Source of the DNA: Micrococcales bacterium
GTDB taxonomy: Bacteria > Actinomycetota > Actinomycetes > S36-B12 > UBA10799
Direction of reading: 5' to 3'
Assembly (NCBI GenBank): GCA_016719135.1
Contig: JADKAV010000017.1
Location: 1 to 43,836, forward strand
DNA: 43,836 nucleotides
The position numbers and the translations under genes were made by a program. How positions within the stretch are numbered: the first letter of the stretch is position 1; every line of letters begins with the position of its first letter. Under the pieces are notes generated by a model. That model had not been told where the DNA came from. It worked only from the letters and a program-made list of their open reading frames with translations, and made no database searches. Shown one piece after another: positions 35,474 through 43,181 of the stretch.

Positions 35474-37555
35474 TCAGCCGACCTCGACCGTGGCGGTGCT
35501 TCCCGCCGGACCGAACACCGCCACGTACGCCCCCCCGGGCGCCTGCTTCGTCGCTGGAGCGCCTTCTCCGGAGTCCAAGAACGACAGCTTGTCGTCGAAC
35601 AGCTTCCAGTCACTCTGACCTGAGATGGACACCGTCGACGCGTCGGGAACCCGGTACCACGCCACGTGACCGGACGGCCCGATGGCAACGCTGTTACTGC
35701 CGCGCACAAGCGCGGGAACCGTCGCCGCGGGACGCAGGACGCTACTGCTGAAGGTGAGGTACTCCTCGCCGCCTCGCATGGAGAAGTCGAGATCGTAGAG
35801 GTCGCGACCGGGGACGAGCGGGACCGCGAGGAACATGGTGCCCACCGTGTCACTGGTCGTCACGTCGACAGGCACGGACTCGACGAGCGCGCCCGTAGCT
35901 AACAGGTAGCCCGACAGTCCGGGGATAGTCTTGATCTCCACGGCCGGCTTGTCCGTGGCGGTCCAATTCAGCGATGTGGGATCCTCATTCGCGAGCAACC
36001 ACCTCATCCCCACGCGCGCTCGCCAGGCCTGCGAGATGGCTCCACCCGACCGCACACGTTGGCCGAGCGTCGAGTGTGTGCGGAAGGTTCCCGTACCCCC
36101 TATGCCGCGCAATGTCAGGTACTTGCGGCCCCACGCCTTGACGACCTTGATCGACGATCCAGACGTGGCCGTCGACCAGAAGGCCCCGTTCGCCCGGCGC
36201 ACCAGACGGCCCGGTTCGCGCACCCACTTGCCGTCGGACAGGATCGACAAGCGCAGTGACCTCTCCTTGCCCTCCGTCACCTTCACGCTGACGCTCTGGG
36301 CCAGGTAGGTTCCGGTCACGTTGTTCACGTGTTTGGCGGTGGCCCTTTCCTTGTCCGGCTTTCCACTGATCTGCTTGGGCAGCTTCTTGATGTCGCCCTT
36401 CTCGACCAGTGCGTTGAGCAGGATGGTCTGCGCGATCGTCTGTGCCGCCGTCGAACTGAAGCTGTTACCTGCGCCCTCCACGATGGCAGCCAGACCCTGG
36501 TCCGGGGCGATCACGAATCCGGCATGGAACTCAAAGAGGTCACCGCCTTTGGTCCAGCCGCGCACGCCGGCCGAATCCAGCGCCGGGTCCTTCACCGTGT
36601 CCCAGCCGAGGCCGTAACGGAATGCGCCGGGCGGTGCGGCCTCAAGGGTGGTGGTGGTCTGGTCTGCGCCCATCTGGTCGATGGCTGAACGCGAGAGGAT
36701 GCGCTTGCCATCGACGACCCCCTCGCCGGTGAAGACCATCGCGAGTCGAGCCATGTCGTTCGCGGTTGACAGAAGTGCACCTGTGGCGAAGAGGTTGGGC
36801 ACCTGGAAAGGCTGGACCCCACCGCCTCGAATCACGGGCGCGACCTTCCCTGGTACCGGCAGGGACGTCGGATAGATCGAGTGCTTCATCCCCAGCGGCT
36901 TGAAGATGTTCTTGGCCATGTAGTCCGGCAGTGACATCCCGGACACGCGCTCCAGAACGACCCCGGCCAAGGTGTAGCAGTCGTTGCAGTAGACGTTCAT
37001 CGAGCCGGGGCTCGTCTTCAGATACGAATTGCGCAAACCCGCCAAGACGCCATCCACGTACCCTGGGAAGGGCTTCGTGGTGAGACCGTCGGCATAATCT
37101 GAGCCTGGGAACCCCGCGGAGTGGTTGAGCAGCATGCGTACGGTGATCTGCCGGTACTGCGGCGATTTCATCGTGAAATCCGGAACGTACCGCACGACCG
37201 GGGCGTCGAGGGACACCTTGCCGGCGTCCACCAATTGCATGAGGGCCATCGCGGTTACCGTCTTGCTGACCGATCCGATCCCGTACTTCGTGGTCGGCGA
37301 GGGCTTCTTACCCGCGGTGTTGACGCGCCCGAAGGTCTGGCTCCACACCCTCTTGCCGTTGGCAACCAACGCCACCGAGACCGATGTGGCCTTTGTCTGC
37401 TTCATGGCGCTGCGGACGGCCTGGCGACCCTCTTTGATGGTCGTGTTGAACGTCGGTGTGGGCTTCTTGCCGGCGACGGACGCCTGCGCCGCAGGCACAC
37501 CCCCGATGAGCGTCGCACTGGCTACGGTTGCGATGAGAAGCGGGGTGACACGCAT
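35474..37555 (-). CDS. Secreted serine hydrolase (class C beta-lactamase / PBP4* family)
   Basis: 693-aa protein. Signal peptide about 1-25 (LLIATVASATLIGGVPAAQA). The catalytic domain (about 33-400) has SxxK S95-V-S-K98 in GIGSVSKTV, YxN at Y189-C-N191 in NVYCNDCY, and HAG at 344-346 (in place of KTG), as in esterase/D-aminopeptidase-like members. C-terminal parts (about 410-510 and 510-693) look beta-rich; the last part resembles a carbohydrate- or peptide-binding domain. This length is well above the 350-450 aa of simple members. The substrate is unknown; peptidoglycan peptides or esters are possible. The ATG is at 37555; the open frame upstream runs through R2 copy c and is not coding. 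Confidence 0.87.
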   Translation of the reverse strand: MRVTPLLIATVASATLIGGVPAAQASVAGKKPTPTFNTTIKEGRQAVRSAMKQTKATSVSVALVANGKRVWSQTFGRVNTAGKKPSPTTKYGIGSVSKTVTAMALMQLVDAGKVSLDAPVVRYVPDFTMKSPQYRQITVRMLLNHSAGFPGSDYADGLTTKPFPGYVDGVLAGLRNSYLKTSPGSMNVYCNDCYTLAGVVLERVSGMSLPDYMAKNIFKPLGMKHSIYPTSLPVPGKVAPVIRGGGVQPFQVPNLFATGALLSTANDMARLAMVFTGEGVVDGKRILSRSAIDQMGADQTTTTLEAAPPGAFRYGLGWDTVKDPALDSAGVRGWTKGGDLFEFHAGFVIAPDQGLAAIVEGAGNSFSSTAAQTIAQTILLNALVEKGDIKKLPKQISGKPDKERATAKHVNNVTGTYLAQSVSVKVTEGKERSLRLSILSDGKWVREPGRLVRRANGAFWSTATSGSSIKVVKAWGRKYLTLRGIGGTGTFRTHSTLGQRVRSGGAISQAWRARVGMRWLLANEDPTSLNWTATDKPAVEIKTIPGLSGYLLATGALVESVPVDVTTSDTVGTMFLAVPLVPGRDLYDLDFSMRGGEEYLTFSSSVLRPAATVPALVRGSNSVAIGPSGHVAWYRVPDASTVSISGQSDWKLFDDKLSFLDSGEGAPATKQAPGGAYVAVFGPAGSTATVEVG

Positions 37556-37795
37556 GTCGCTTGACCTTTCCGGCCACGCGACGTCGCGGTGCTCTGCACA
37601 TGACAGTAGGCGACCTGTCTCTGCGATGTCGACGCCAACCGTCCGCGGGCAGTTGGCTGCGGATCGCCTGAGTTTGTTCGCCCTACAGTTTGCGCAGACG
37701 AAGGTGCGCCCAGGTCCCGCGGCGAGCGCATCGCGTCCAAGTCGCTGGACACGTGACGAACCTCGTTTGGGCGAGCGGCAGCGATTCCGATGACG

Positions 37796-37912
37796 ATTCG
37801 CCGGAATATCTGGTCGCACAGCGCAACCCACTCCCCCTCGCGACGCACACCGTGCGCCGGTGAACCTTTCGAAGGTGCCCAGCGGACCGAAAACGGTGCA
37901 GCCGAGCCGCAC
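37796..37912 (+). repeat. R2 copy c
   Basis: Full-length copy: ATTCGCCGGAATATCTGGTC, then ACGCACACCG in the middle, ending with GGTGCAGCCGAGCC. It lies between the serine hydrolase and ion-channel genes, both on the minus strand, while the repeat keeps the plus orientation. Confidence 0.85.
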
Positions 37913-37947
37913 CGACGCGCCACCTCCACCGTCAGGGTGGCCAACGG

Positions 37948-38751
37948 TCAGTTGGGGCCAGATTCGGTAGCACGCTGCTGGATCGTCTGGTTGAGCCGCG
38001 ACACCGTTTCCCGCAGTTCAGCCACCTCGGTGCGCAGGGCCTGCGCATCTTCGGCGGTCAAACCAGAACCTTCGGCCGGGCTACTCTTGTCTTCACCGAG
38101 AATCCAGGCCACAAGTTTGGCGGTGAACATACTCGCAGCCAGGATGCCGCAGACGCTGACGACAACGCCGAGGAACTTCCCGTCCGCCGTCGTGGGCGCG
38201 AAGTCCGTCCCCGTGTCGATGCGCAGCAGGCCGCCGAACGCCCAACCGAAGGCGTCCCCGGGCCCATGGATGCCGGAACCCTGCTGATTGTTCTCCAACT
38301 CCGCCATCGCCAGCCCGGACATGACACCCACGAACACGATCAGGACGAAGGAGAAGGTGAAGCCGTCGCCGGCAGACAGTTGCCGCAACTCCAGAATGAA
38401 GGCTGCGACGATCAAGATGAACCAGATCGGATCCCAGAACAGGATGAGGAACAGCGGGGCGACCAGCAGCATCGGAAGCGCGGGATGGCGCAGGACGAAC
38501 GCGAGTCGACCCGTTTCGCCGCGTAACTGCCGGATCCATGTGATCAGGAGCAAGACCCAGAGGACCGCCACTATGGCGTTCAGAATCCGCACGGTCGAAA
38601 GGCTCCAGTGTCCGAAGCCGGCGGTGATGATCGTCAGGCAGTAGACGGAGATGAAGGCAAGGCGCGCGATGGCAGGCCAGGTCTCCGACAGCGACGGGCG
38701 TTGCGCTGGCTCCCTGTCAGCCGCCTCGGGAGTCTCTTCTGCGGACGACAT
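37948..38751 (-). CDS. Ion-channel-like membrane protein with altered pore filter
   Basis: 267-aa protein. Hydrophobic segments lie near residues 29-47, 52-72, 91-120, 131-150 and 193-218. A pore-loop-like segment (about 165-190) reads GDAFGWAFGGLLRIDTGTDFAPTT, followed by GKFLGVVV and the last helix. This matches the layout of 2TM/6TM potassium channels, but the TVGYGD filter is replaced by RIDTGTD, so K+ selectivity is doubtful. The C-terminus (231-262) is a short coiled coil (EVAELRETVSRLNQTIQQR), typical of channel tetramerisation. I call it channel-like; the ion is not predicted. A non-conducting homologue is possible. Confidence 0.65.
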   Translation of the reverse strand: MSSAEETPEAADREPAQRPSLSETWPAIARLAFISVYCLTIITAGFGHWSLSTVRILNAIVAVLWVLLLITWIRQLRGETGRLAFVLRHPALPMLLVAPLFLILFWDPIWFILIVAAFILELRQLSAGDGFTFSFVLIVFVGVMSGLAMAELENNQQGSGIHGPGDAFGWAFGGLLRIDTGTDFAPTTADGKFLGVVVSVCGILAASMFTAKLVAWILGEDKSSPAEGSGLTAEDAQALRTEVAELRETVSRLNQTIQQRATESGPN

Positions 38752-38879
38752 GGCGGCGAGCCTATCGGGTAGAAGGACGCTGGTCGCGGTCGTGGAAGTT
38801 GCCGACGGCAGCCGAGAATGCTCTGGACCACACGCGGCCCGGCTGATACGCAGTCAGAAGGAGTGCTCTCGCAAAACCC

Positions 38880-39105
38880 GTGCGCCAAGGTCCGCCTGCA
38901 CGTGGGGAACTGTACGAGCCCCGTGGCGTGGTCACTTTCCCGGGCGGCCAACGGTGAACTCGGCGTGGCGCGGATCCGATTCGCCACCTGACCGCTTCAC
39001 CGACCAGGTCAACACGGGCCAGCCGTGCGATGGGCATCGGTGACCCATGCTCTCCTGAGCACCACGGCCTTGCCCCTGTACCCGACCCGCTTGGGGATCT
39101 TCACC
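38880..39105 (-). pseudogene. Remnant of a secreted beta-rich repeat domain
   Basis: On the minus strand from about 39105, one frame gives VKIPKRVGYRGKAVVLRRAW and then VTDAHRTAG before a stop. The next frame continues with VLTWSVKRSGGE and AEFTVGRPGKVT. This order resembles the C-terminal modules (IPKRI..RGKTVVLKRAVVTNAGQ..) I associate with actinobacterial secreted proteins. No start codon or signal peptide is present. It is read as a decayed gene end; moderate uncertainty. Confidence 0.35.
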
Positions 39106-39125
39106 GTCACCGCTTGGCAACCTCT

Positions 39126-39232
39126 ATTCGCCGGGGTATCGTCTCGCACGCCGCACCCCTGTGCGCTTCGTGACGCACACCGTCACTGGGTAGAACGCTC
39201 CGAAGATGCCCGTCGACCAGAACGTTGCAGCC
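39126..39232 (+). repeat. R2 copy d
   Basis: ATTCGCCGGGGTATCGTCTC, inner hairpin TGACG-CACAC-CGTCA (39171-39185) identical to copy b, and CTCCGAAGATGCCCG near the right end. The outer right arm has diverged (GTCGACC). Confidence 0.75.
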
Positions 39233-39285
39233 ATGTGGAGCACGCATTCGACGGGTTTGCCTGACTGTACGTTTCGACATCTGTG

Positions 39286-39302
39286 ATGTACATTTCATAC
39301 AT
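39286..39302 (+). promoter_or_regulatory. Promoter/operator of the second Phd/RelE module
   Basis: The TACATT box (39289-39294) ends 6 nt before ATG 39301. It lies inside a 5-bp inverted repeat, ATGTA (39286-39290) and TACAT (39298-39302), that overlaps the start codon. Leaderless transcription with autoregulation is inferred. Confidence 0.45.
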
Positions 39303-39561
39303 GGCTACTGAAATGCCCGTCACCGAAGCTCGCGAGAGGTTCAGCGAGGTGGTGGAAACGTCCGCTCATGAACCTGTCTTTCTGACCAAGCGCGGACAGC
39401 GAGAGGCAGTGGTCATTTCAACATCGGAATATGACCGACTCCTGCAGGCCCAAGAAGACGCCGAAGACCTCGCAGCCGCCGATGAAGCGATGGCCGAGAT
39501 CATGGCGGGTGCTCCGACGATTCCTTGGTCGGAGGTCAAGGCGGACCTCGGCCTCAAATGA
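39301..39561 (+). CDS. Phd/YefM-family antitoxin
   Basis: 86-aa antitoxin: EMPVTEARERFSEVVETS, FLTKRGQREAVVISTSEYDRL, and an acidic C-terminal tail ending IPWSEVKADLGL, as expected for Phd/YefM proteins. The frame is open from 39283; ATG 39301 fits the upstream -10 box. The stop overlaps the toxin ATG (ATGA). Confidence 0.88.
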   Translation: MATEMPVTEARERFSEVVETSAHEPVFLTKRGQREAVVISTSEYDRLLQAQEDAEDLAAADEAMAEIMAGAPTIPWSEVKADLGLK

Positions 39562-39821
39562 CGTACACGGTCGAGTTTTCCTCGGCCGCGGCGCAGTCGC
39601 TGAAGAAACTCGACGCACCCCTTCGGCTTCGCATCGCCGGTGCGATCGAACTTCTCAGCGTTGAGCCGCGCCCACCGGGAGCCACGATGCTTCGAGGCGG
39701 CGAACGGGGTCGCTGGCGTGTGCGAGTCGGGGACCACAGAGTCGTCTACACGATCGAGGACCAACGCCTCATCGTCCTAGTACTGCGGATCGCTCACCGC
39801 CGAGAGGTCTACGACCGCTGA
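39558..39821 (+). CDS. RelE/ParE-family toxin
   Basis: 87-aa RelE-type mRNA interferase: YTVEFSSAAAQSLKKLDAPL, RLRIAGAIELL, GGERGRWRVRVGDHRVVYTI and C-terminal RIAHRREVYDR. The conserved basic residues of the RelE active face (R/K in GRWRVRVGDHRV and HRREVYDR) are present. It is translationally coupled to the antitoxin. It belongs to the same superfamily as the toxin at 32330-32608 but is clearly diverged from it, so this is not a recent duplication. Confidence 0.9.
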   Translation: MTYTVEFSSAAAQSLKKLDAPLRLRIAGAIELLSVEPRPPGATMLRGGERGRWRVRVGDHRVVYTIEDQRLIVLVLRIAHRREVYDR

Positions 39822-39849
39822 AGTGCGCAACCTCGGAAAGGAACACGCG

Positions 39850-39963
39850 GATAGCCGGAATATGTCGTCGCACAACGCACCCCTGTCCCCTCGAGACCAC
39901 ACCATCGGCAGGGGAGAATCGGCGAACCGGCCCGGTGAACCGAAACGGGTCCAGCCGAGTGAT
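39850..39963 (+). repeat. R2 copy e
   Basis: GATAGCCGGAATATGTCGTC at the left, GGTGAACCGAAACGGGTCCA and GCCGAGT at the right, with a diverged middle. Confidence 0.75.
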
Positions 39964-40012
39964 CCTGGCCGGGCCGGACGCAACCGAAGAAACGACGGCG
40001 AGTCGAAGTAAC

Positions 40013-40050
40013 GTCCCTGACTCCGCGTACCGGTTCGCGGAGTCAGGGAC
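40013..40050. terminator. Perfect 15-bp hairpin
   Basis: GTCCCTGACTCCGCG (40013-40027) and its exact reverse complement (40036-40050) around an 8-nt loop. There is no U-tract. It lies between convergent relE and the DUF6326-like gene, so a bidirectional terminator is the simplest reading; a protein-binding palindrome is also possible. Confidence 0.5.
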
Positions 40051-40066
40051 CGGCTTCAGGTGCAGA

Positions 40067-40110
40067 CTCCGAAGATGCAGCCGGGCCGGGATACCGACCT
40101 GACCTGGGCA
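40067..40110 (+). repeat. R2 right-end fragment
   Basis: CTCCGAAGATGCAGCCGGGCC followed by CCGACCTGACC. It matches the right end and 3' flank of copy b (34331-34390), with the GGCGAACC segment missing. Confidence 0.55.
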
Positions 40111-40267
40111 TGCGACAAACGAAGCAGCACATAGCGCGAACTCGCCTGATTGGGTTCAACATCACCTGCCGGCAGGGGCCTTGCGTAGGCTCCCACCTGC
40201 AGGTCACTGGCGGTTGGTGTCCCACCGAGGCAGATGGCTCCGCACAGGACGGGGACTCGTCGCGGGT

Positions 40268-40747
40268 TCACCTTTGGCGTTGGGCTCCAACGGCTTCACG
40301 GTCCAGGCTGGTCACTGACGATGAGGTCCGGGGCCAGGTCCAAGCGCAGCGCACAATGTAGGCGAGCAGGATCACTTCCAGTGCGAGGCCAAGTCCGTAG
40401 AAGAGCGTCCAGGACTCCCCCACTACATTGAATGCCGCGTAAGGGATCTGTACCGAGGCCACGATGAGGTTCGTGGTCCGGTTCGCGCGAGCGGGCAGGA
40501 TCACCGACAGCACGATCATGAAGATCGGGATCGCCATGAGCGCGATGAAGGTGGTCAGCAGCGACTGGCTGATGGTGAACTCGAAGACCTTGCCGTTGAG
40601 GATGTCATCGACGACTCCTGGCTTGTAGAAGGCGATGATGTCCACGTAGGCGTACAGAAACATGAAGCTGGTCCAGGCTGCGGCGAGTTTGGCTCTCACC
40701 GATATCAGCTGGTCGTCCAGTGGGATGGCGGGTTGACGTGTAGTCAT
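40268..40747 (-). CDS. DUF6326-like membrane protein
   Basis: 159-aa protein with four hydrophobic segments: about AAWTSFMFLYAYVDIIAF, LLTTFIALMAIPIFMIVLSV, LIVASVQIPYAAFNVVGES and TLFYGLGLALEVILLAYIV. ARANRTTNLIVA and the overall pattern fit small DUF6326-type membrane proteins; this is remembered family resemblance, not a search. The function is unknown. ATG 40747 has GGAG about 9 nt upstream. It is divergent from the two-component system, with 160 bp between them. Confidence 0.6.
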   Translation of the reverse strand: MTTRQPAIPLDDQLISVRAKLAAAWTSFMFLYAYVDIIAFYKPGVVDDILNGKVFEFTISQSLLTTFIALMAIPIFMIVLSVILPARANRTTNLIVASVQIPYAAFNVVGESWTLFYGLGLALEVILLAYIVRCAWTWPRTSSSVTSLDREAVGAQRQR

Positions 40748-40895
40748 TTCGGGCTCCGTTGTTGTAGTGGATCGGTAAGTCCACGTTCGCGGAACCCCGA
40801 GGTGGGCGTATCCGCCCGCAGGTTCGAGTCCGCCTGGCCGATGGCACGGTCTCCGTCTCATTCTTTAGGCGGGTACGCCGAGGCGCACTGATCTC

Positions 40896-40901
40896 TAGGC
40901 T
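40896..40901 (+). promoter_or_regulatory. -10 box of the histidine kinase operon
   Basis: TAGGCT, 6 nt before GTG 40908; leaderless arrangement as for mshC. Confidence 0.5.
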
Positions 40902-40907
40902 GTAGCC

Positions 40908-42047
40908 GTGATCACCGTCCGCCGCTCCCTGTGGCAAGAGCCACGGCCCGCTGACGCCCCACCCATCGGTCGTCTCGACTGGCTGCTGGTGGGCGTGTTC
41001 GCGGTCGCCGCCTTGGTCGAGGGCATCCTTCGGCCGGACCTGGCCTGGCGACCCGTCGTGACGGTGCTCGCCCTGGCGCTGCTGCCTGCCCTGCTCTGGC
41101 GACGCAGCCGCCCCCTGCTGGCCGTCCTGGTCGGGTGGGGCGTCGCCGGGTTGCTGTCGGTGCTGCAATTGACGCTTGACGCCGGGGATCTCGGCCTCTT
41201 GTCGATGATGGCGGTCCTGTTCCTGCTCTACTCCCTGGTGCGGTGGGGTTCGGGGCAAGAGATGGTCATCGGTGCGGCGTTCGTGGCAGTCGTCGTGGCG
41301 CTGGGCATGTACGCCTCCGCCGGGACTTGGGCCGAAATACTCGGCGCAACCGCCCTCTTACTGATGATCGTCGCGCTTGCAGGAGTGTTCCGCTACCGTG
41401 CGGACCTCTGGGCGCGCCAACAGCGCGAGGTCCGCAATCAGGAACGGGTGGCACTGGCGCGTGAGCTGCACGACACCGTTGCCCATCACGTCTCGGCCAT
41501 CGCGGTGCAGGCTCAGGCCGGTGGCGTGGTCGCCGCCATCCAGCCGGAGAAGGCGGCGGAGGCCCTGGCCGCGATCGAGTCTGAAGCGTCCCGGACCCTA
41601 GCGGAGATGAGAGCCATGGTGCGGTTGCTGCGGGAGGAGGAAACCGCCGACTACTCACCACAGCGTGGGGTGACGGACCTGCCTGATCTGGCGTCCGCCG
41701 ACGGGACGCCCACCGTGGAGGTCTCGCTGAACGGATCTTTGGGCCGACTGGCACCGCCCGTGGACGCCGCGCTCTACCGGCTCGCGCAGGAGTCGCTGAC
41801 AAACGCGGTCCGGCACGCTCGGAGCGCGACCCGCGTCGAGATCGACGTACGCCGGGAGGGCGACACCGTCAGGCTGCGCGTCAGCGACGATGGGCAGAGC
41901 CAGCCAGGGCCCGCCCCGGAGCCTGGCTTCGGCCTCCTGGGTATGGCCGAACGTGCCCACCTCCTCGGCGGATCGCTGTCCGCTGGACCGGGACCCGAGG
42001 GTGGCTGGGTGGTCGAGGCCGTGCTGCCGGTGGAGGCGCTGGCATGA
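40908..42047 (+). CDS. Sensor histidine kinase, NarL/DesK type (HisKA_3)
   Basis: 379-aa membrane kinase. About five hydrophobic segments cover residues 24-162 with almost no extracellular loops. The HisKA_3 dimerisation helix follows with phospho-acceptor H188 in ALARELHDTVAHHVSAIAVQ. The HATPase domain has N-box ESLTNAVRHARSAT and G-box FGLLGMAERAHLLGG. The small loops suggest sensing of a membrane or envelope signal, as in DesK/LiaS-like kinases; the ligand is unknown. The stop overlaps the response regulator ATG (ATGA). Confidence 0.93.
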   Translation: MITVRRSLWQEPRPADAPPIGRLDWLLVGVFAVAALVEGILRPDLAWRPVVTVLALALLPALLWRRSRPLLAVLVGWGVAGLLSVLQLTLDAGDLGLLSMMAVLFLLYSLVRWGSGQEMVIGAAFVAVVVALGMYASAGTWAEILGATALLLMIVALAGVFRYRADLWARQQREVRNQERVALARELHDTVAHHVSAIAVQAQAGGVVAAIQPEKAAEALAAIESEASRTLAEMRAMVRLLREEETADYSPQRGVTDLPDLASADGTPTVEVSLNGSLGRLAPPVDAALYRLAQESLTNAVRHARSATRVEIDVRREGDTVRLRVSDDGQSQPGPAPEPGFGLLGMAERAHLLGGSLSAGPGPEGGWVVEAVLPVEALA

Positions 42048-42700
42048 GCATCCGGGTGGTCGTGGCCGACGACCAGGACTTGGTCCGGACCGGGCTGGTG
42101 ATGATCCTCGGTGCGCAACCCGACCTCGAGGTTGTGGGGCAGGCAGCAGACGGGCTCCAGGCACTTGACCTGGCAACCCGGCTGCGTCCCGATGTTCTGC
42201 TCGTCGACATCCGGATGCCTGGGCTCGATGGCGTCGAGGTGACGCGGCGCCTGGCCGGTCCAGACGTGACGGACCCGATGGCTGTCGTCGTGATCACCAC
42301 TTTCGACCTGGATGAGTACGTCCTCGGCGCGCTACGCGCGGGCGCCCGCGGTTTCCTGCTCAAGGACGCCGGGCCGGAGCTGCTCGTGCAGGCCATCCAC
42401 GCGGCGGCCAACGGGGACGCGCTGATCGCTCCAAACATCACCCGCCGACTGCTGGCGACCTTCGCCGACCAGGCGCCGGCGGTACCGGTCCAGCCCATCG
42501 ACCCGCTCACCGAGCGCGAGGAGGAGGTGCTCACGCTGGTGGCACGGGGCCGGACCAACGCCGAGATCGCCACCGAACTCTTCATCGGCCTGAGCACGGT
42601 CAAGACCCACGTCGCATCGTTGATGACCAAACTCGGCGCCCGCAACCGCGTCGAGATCGCGATGTGGGCATACGACACCAGACGCGTGAGAGCTGACTAG
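42044..42700 (+). CDS. LuxR/NarL-family response regulator
   Basis: 218-aa regulator. The receiver domain (about 1-120) has acidic pocket D9/D10, phospho-acceptor D55 in LLVDIRMPG, and K in FLLKDA. The C-terminal LuxR helix-turn-helix has LTEREEEVLTLVARGRTNAE followed by STVKTHVASLMTKL. It is the partner of the preceding kinase. The targets are unknown; no adjacent transporter gene is present on the downstream side within the window. Confidence 0.95.
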   Translation: MSIRVVVADDQDLVRTGLVMILGAQPDLEVVGQAADGLQALDLATRLRPDVLLVDIRMPGLDGVEVTRRLAGPDVTDPMAVVVITTFDLDEYVLGALRAGARGFLLKDAGPELLVQAIHAAANGDALIAPNITRRLLATFADQAPAVPVQPIDPLTEREEEVLTLVARGRTNAEIATELFIGLSTVKTHVASLMTKLGARNRVEIAMWAYDTRRVRAD

Positions 42701-43181
42701 GGCGCGTCTGAAGTCGACTTGGGCGTACGGCTACAGCCCGGGATTCCGTCTGCCCCCTGTTCTCTGGGCTTCAGATCCGTGATCGATGGTCGGGAGGCGA
42801 CAGCAATGTGCTGGTCATGCACCGCTACCCACAGAGATGCTGCGCGCAGCGGAACAAACGCCGAACGTCGGCAGGTGCCGCCCAGTCCAGGATCGCCACT
42901 ACAGGAGTGGCCGGCCTTGGGTTGCTTGCCCAAACAATTACCCACCGTCACCGTCACACACGGCCGCTGGGCAGGGCCGTGAGCACTTGGTCGGCCCAGT
43001 GACCAACTCGAGCACCCTGAATACGCCCGGCGAACCGAACCGGGTGCACCCGCGCAGGGCACGGGACTGACAGTGGATTTCTGCGAGGCTAAACCGGGCC
43101 AGCAACGGCGAATGCTCGCTGAGGCGCTTCGCCGGCGGCATCCGGCTACCGTTGCCGTGTCCCTATGAGAAGGCGGTACCC
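42701..43181. other. Intergenic region response regulator - NHL protein
   Basis: 481 bp without a supported gene. An R2 right-end copy lies at 43019-43070. AGAAGG about 9 nt before ATG 43182 is the likely ribosome binding site of the next gene. Confidence 0.5.
43019..43070 (+). repeat. R2 copy f (right half only)
   Basis: GAATACGCCCGGCGAACCGA then ACCGGGTGCACCC and GGGCACGGGACTGA, including an inner CCCGG/CCGGG stem. The left half is not recognisable. Confidence 0.65.

Larger units (their letters stand above)
38752..39300. other. Intergenic region channel-like gene - Phd/RelE
   Basis: 549 bp; no intact gene. It holds a likely gene remnant on the minus strand (38880-39105), R2 copy d (39126-39232) and the promoter of the TA module. 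Confidence 0.5.
39822..40267. other. Intergenic region RelE - DUF6326-like gene
   Basis: 446 bp without a supported gene. It contains R2 copy e, a perfect 15-bp hairpin (40013-40050) and a right-end R2 fragment (40067-40110). Confidence 0.5.

Noticed and set aside
37556..37912. 119-codon N-terminal extension of the serine hydrolase frame
   Set aside because: It runs through R2 copy c and lacks a signal peptide; ATG 37555 gives a clean secretion signal.
32262..43070. Calling R2 copies integron attC sites
   Set aside because: No GTTRRRY/RYYYAAC core pair could be placed consistently and no integrase gene is in the window; only the layout is integron-like.
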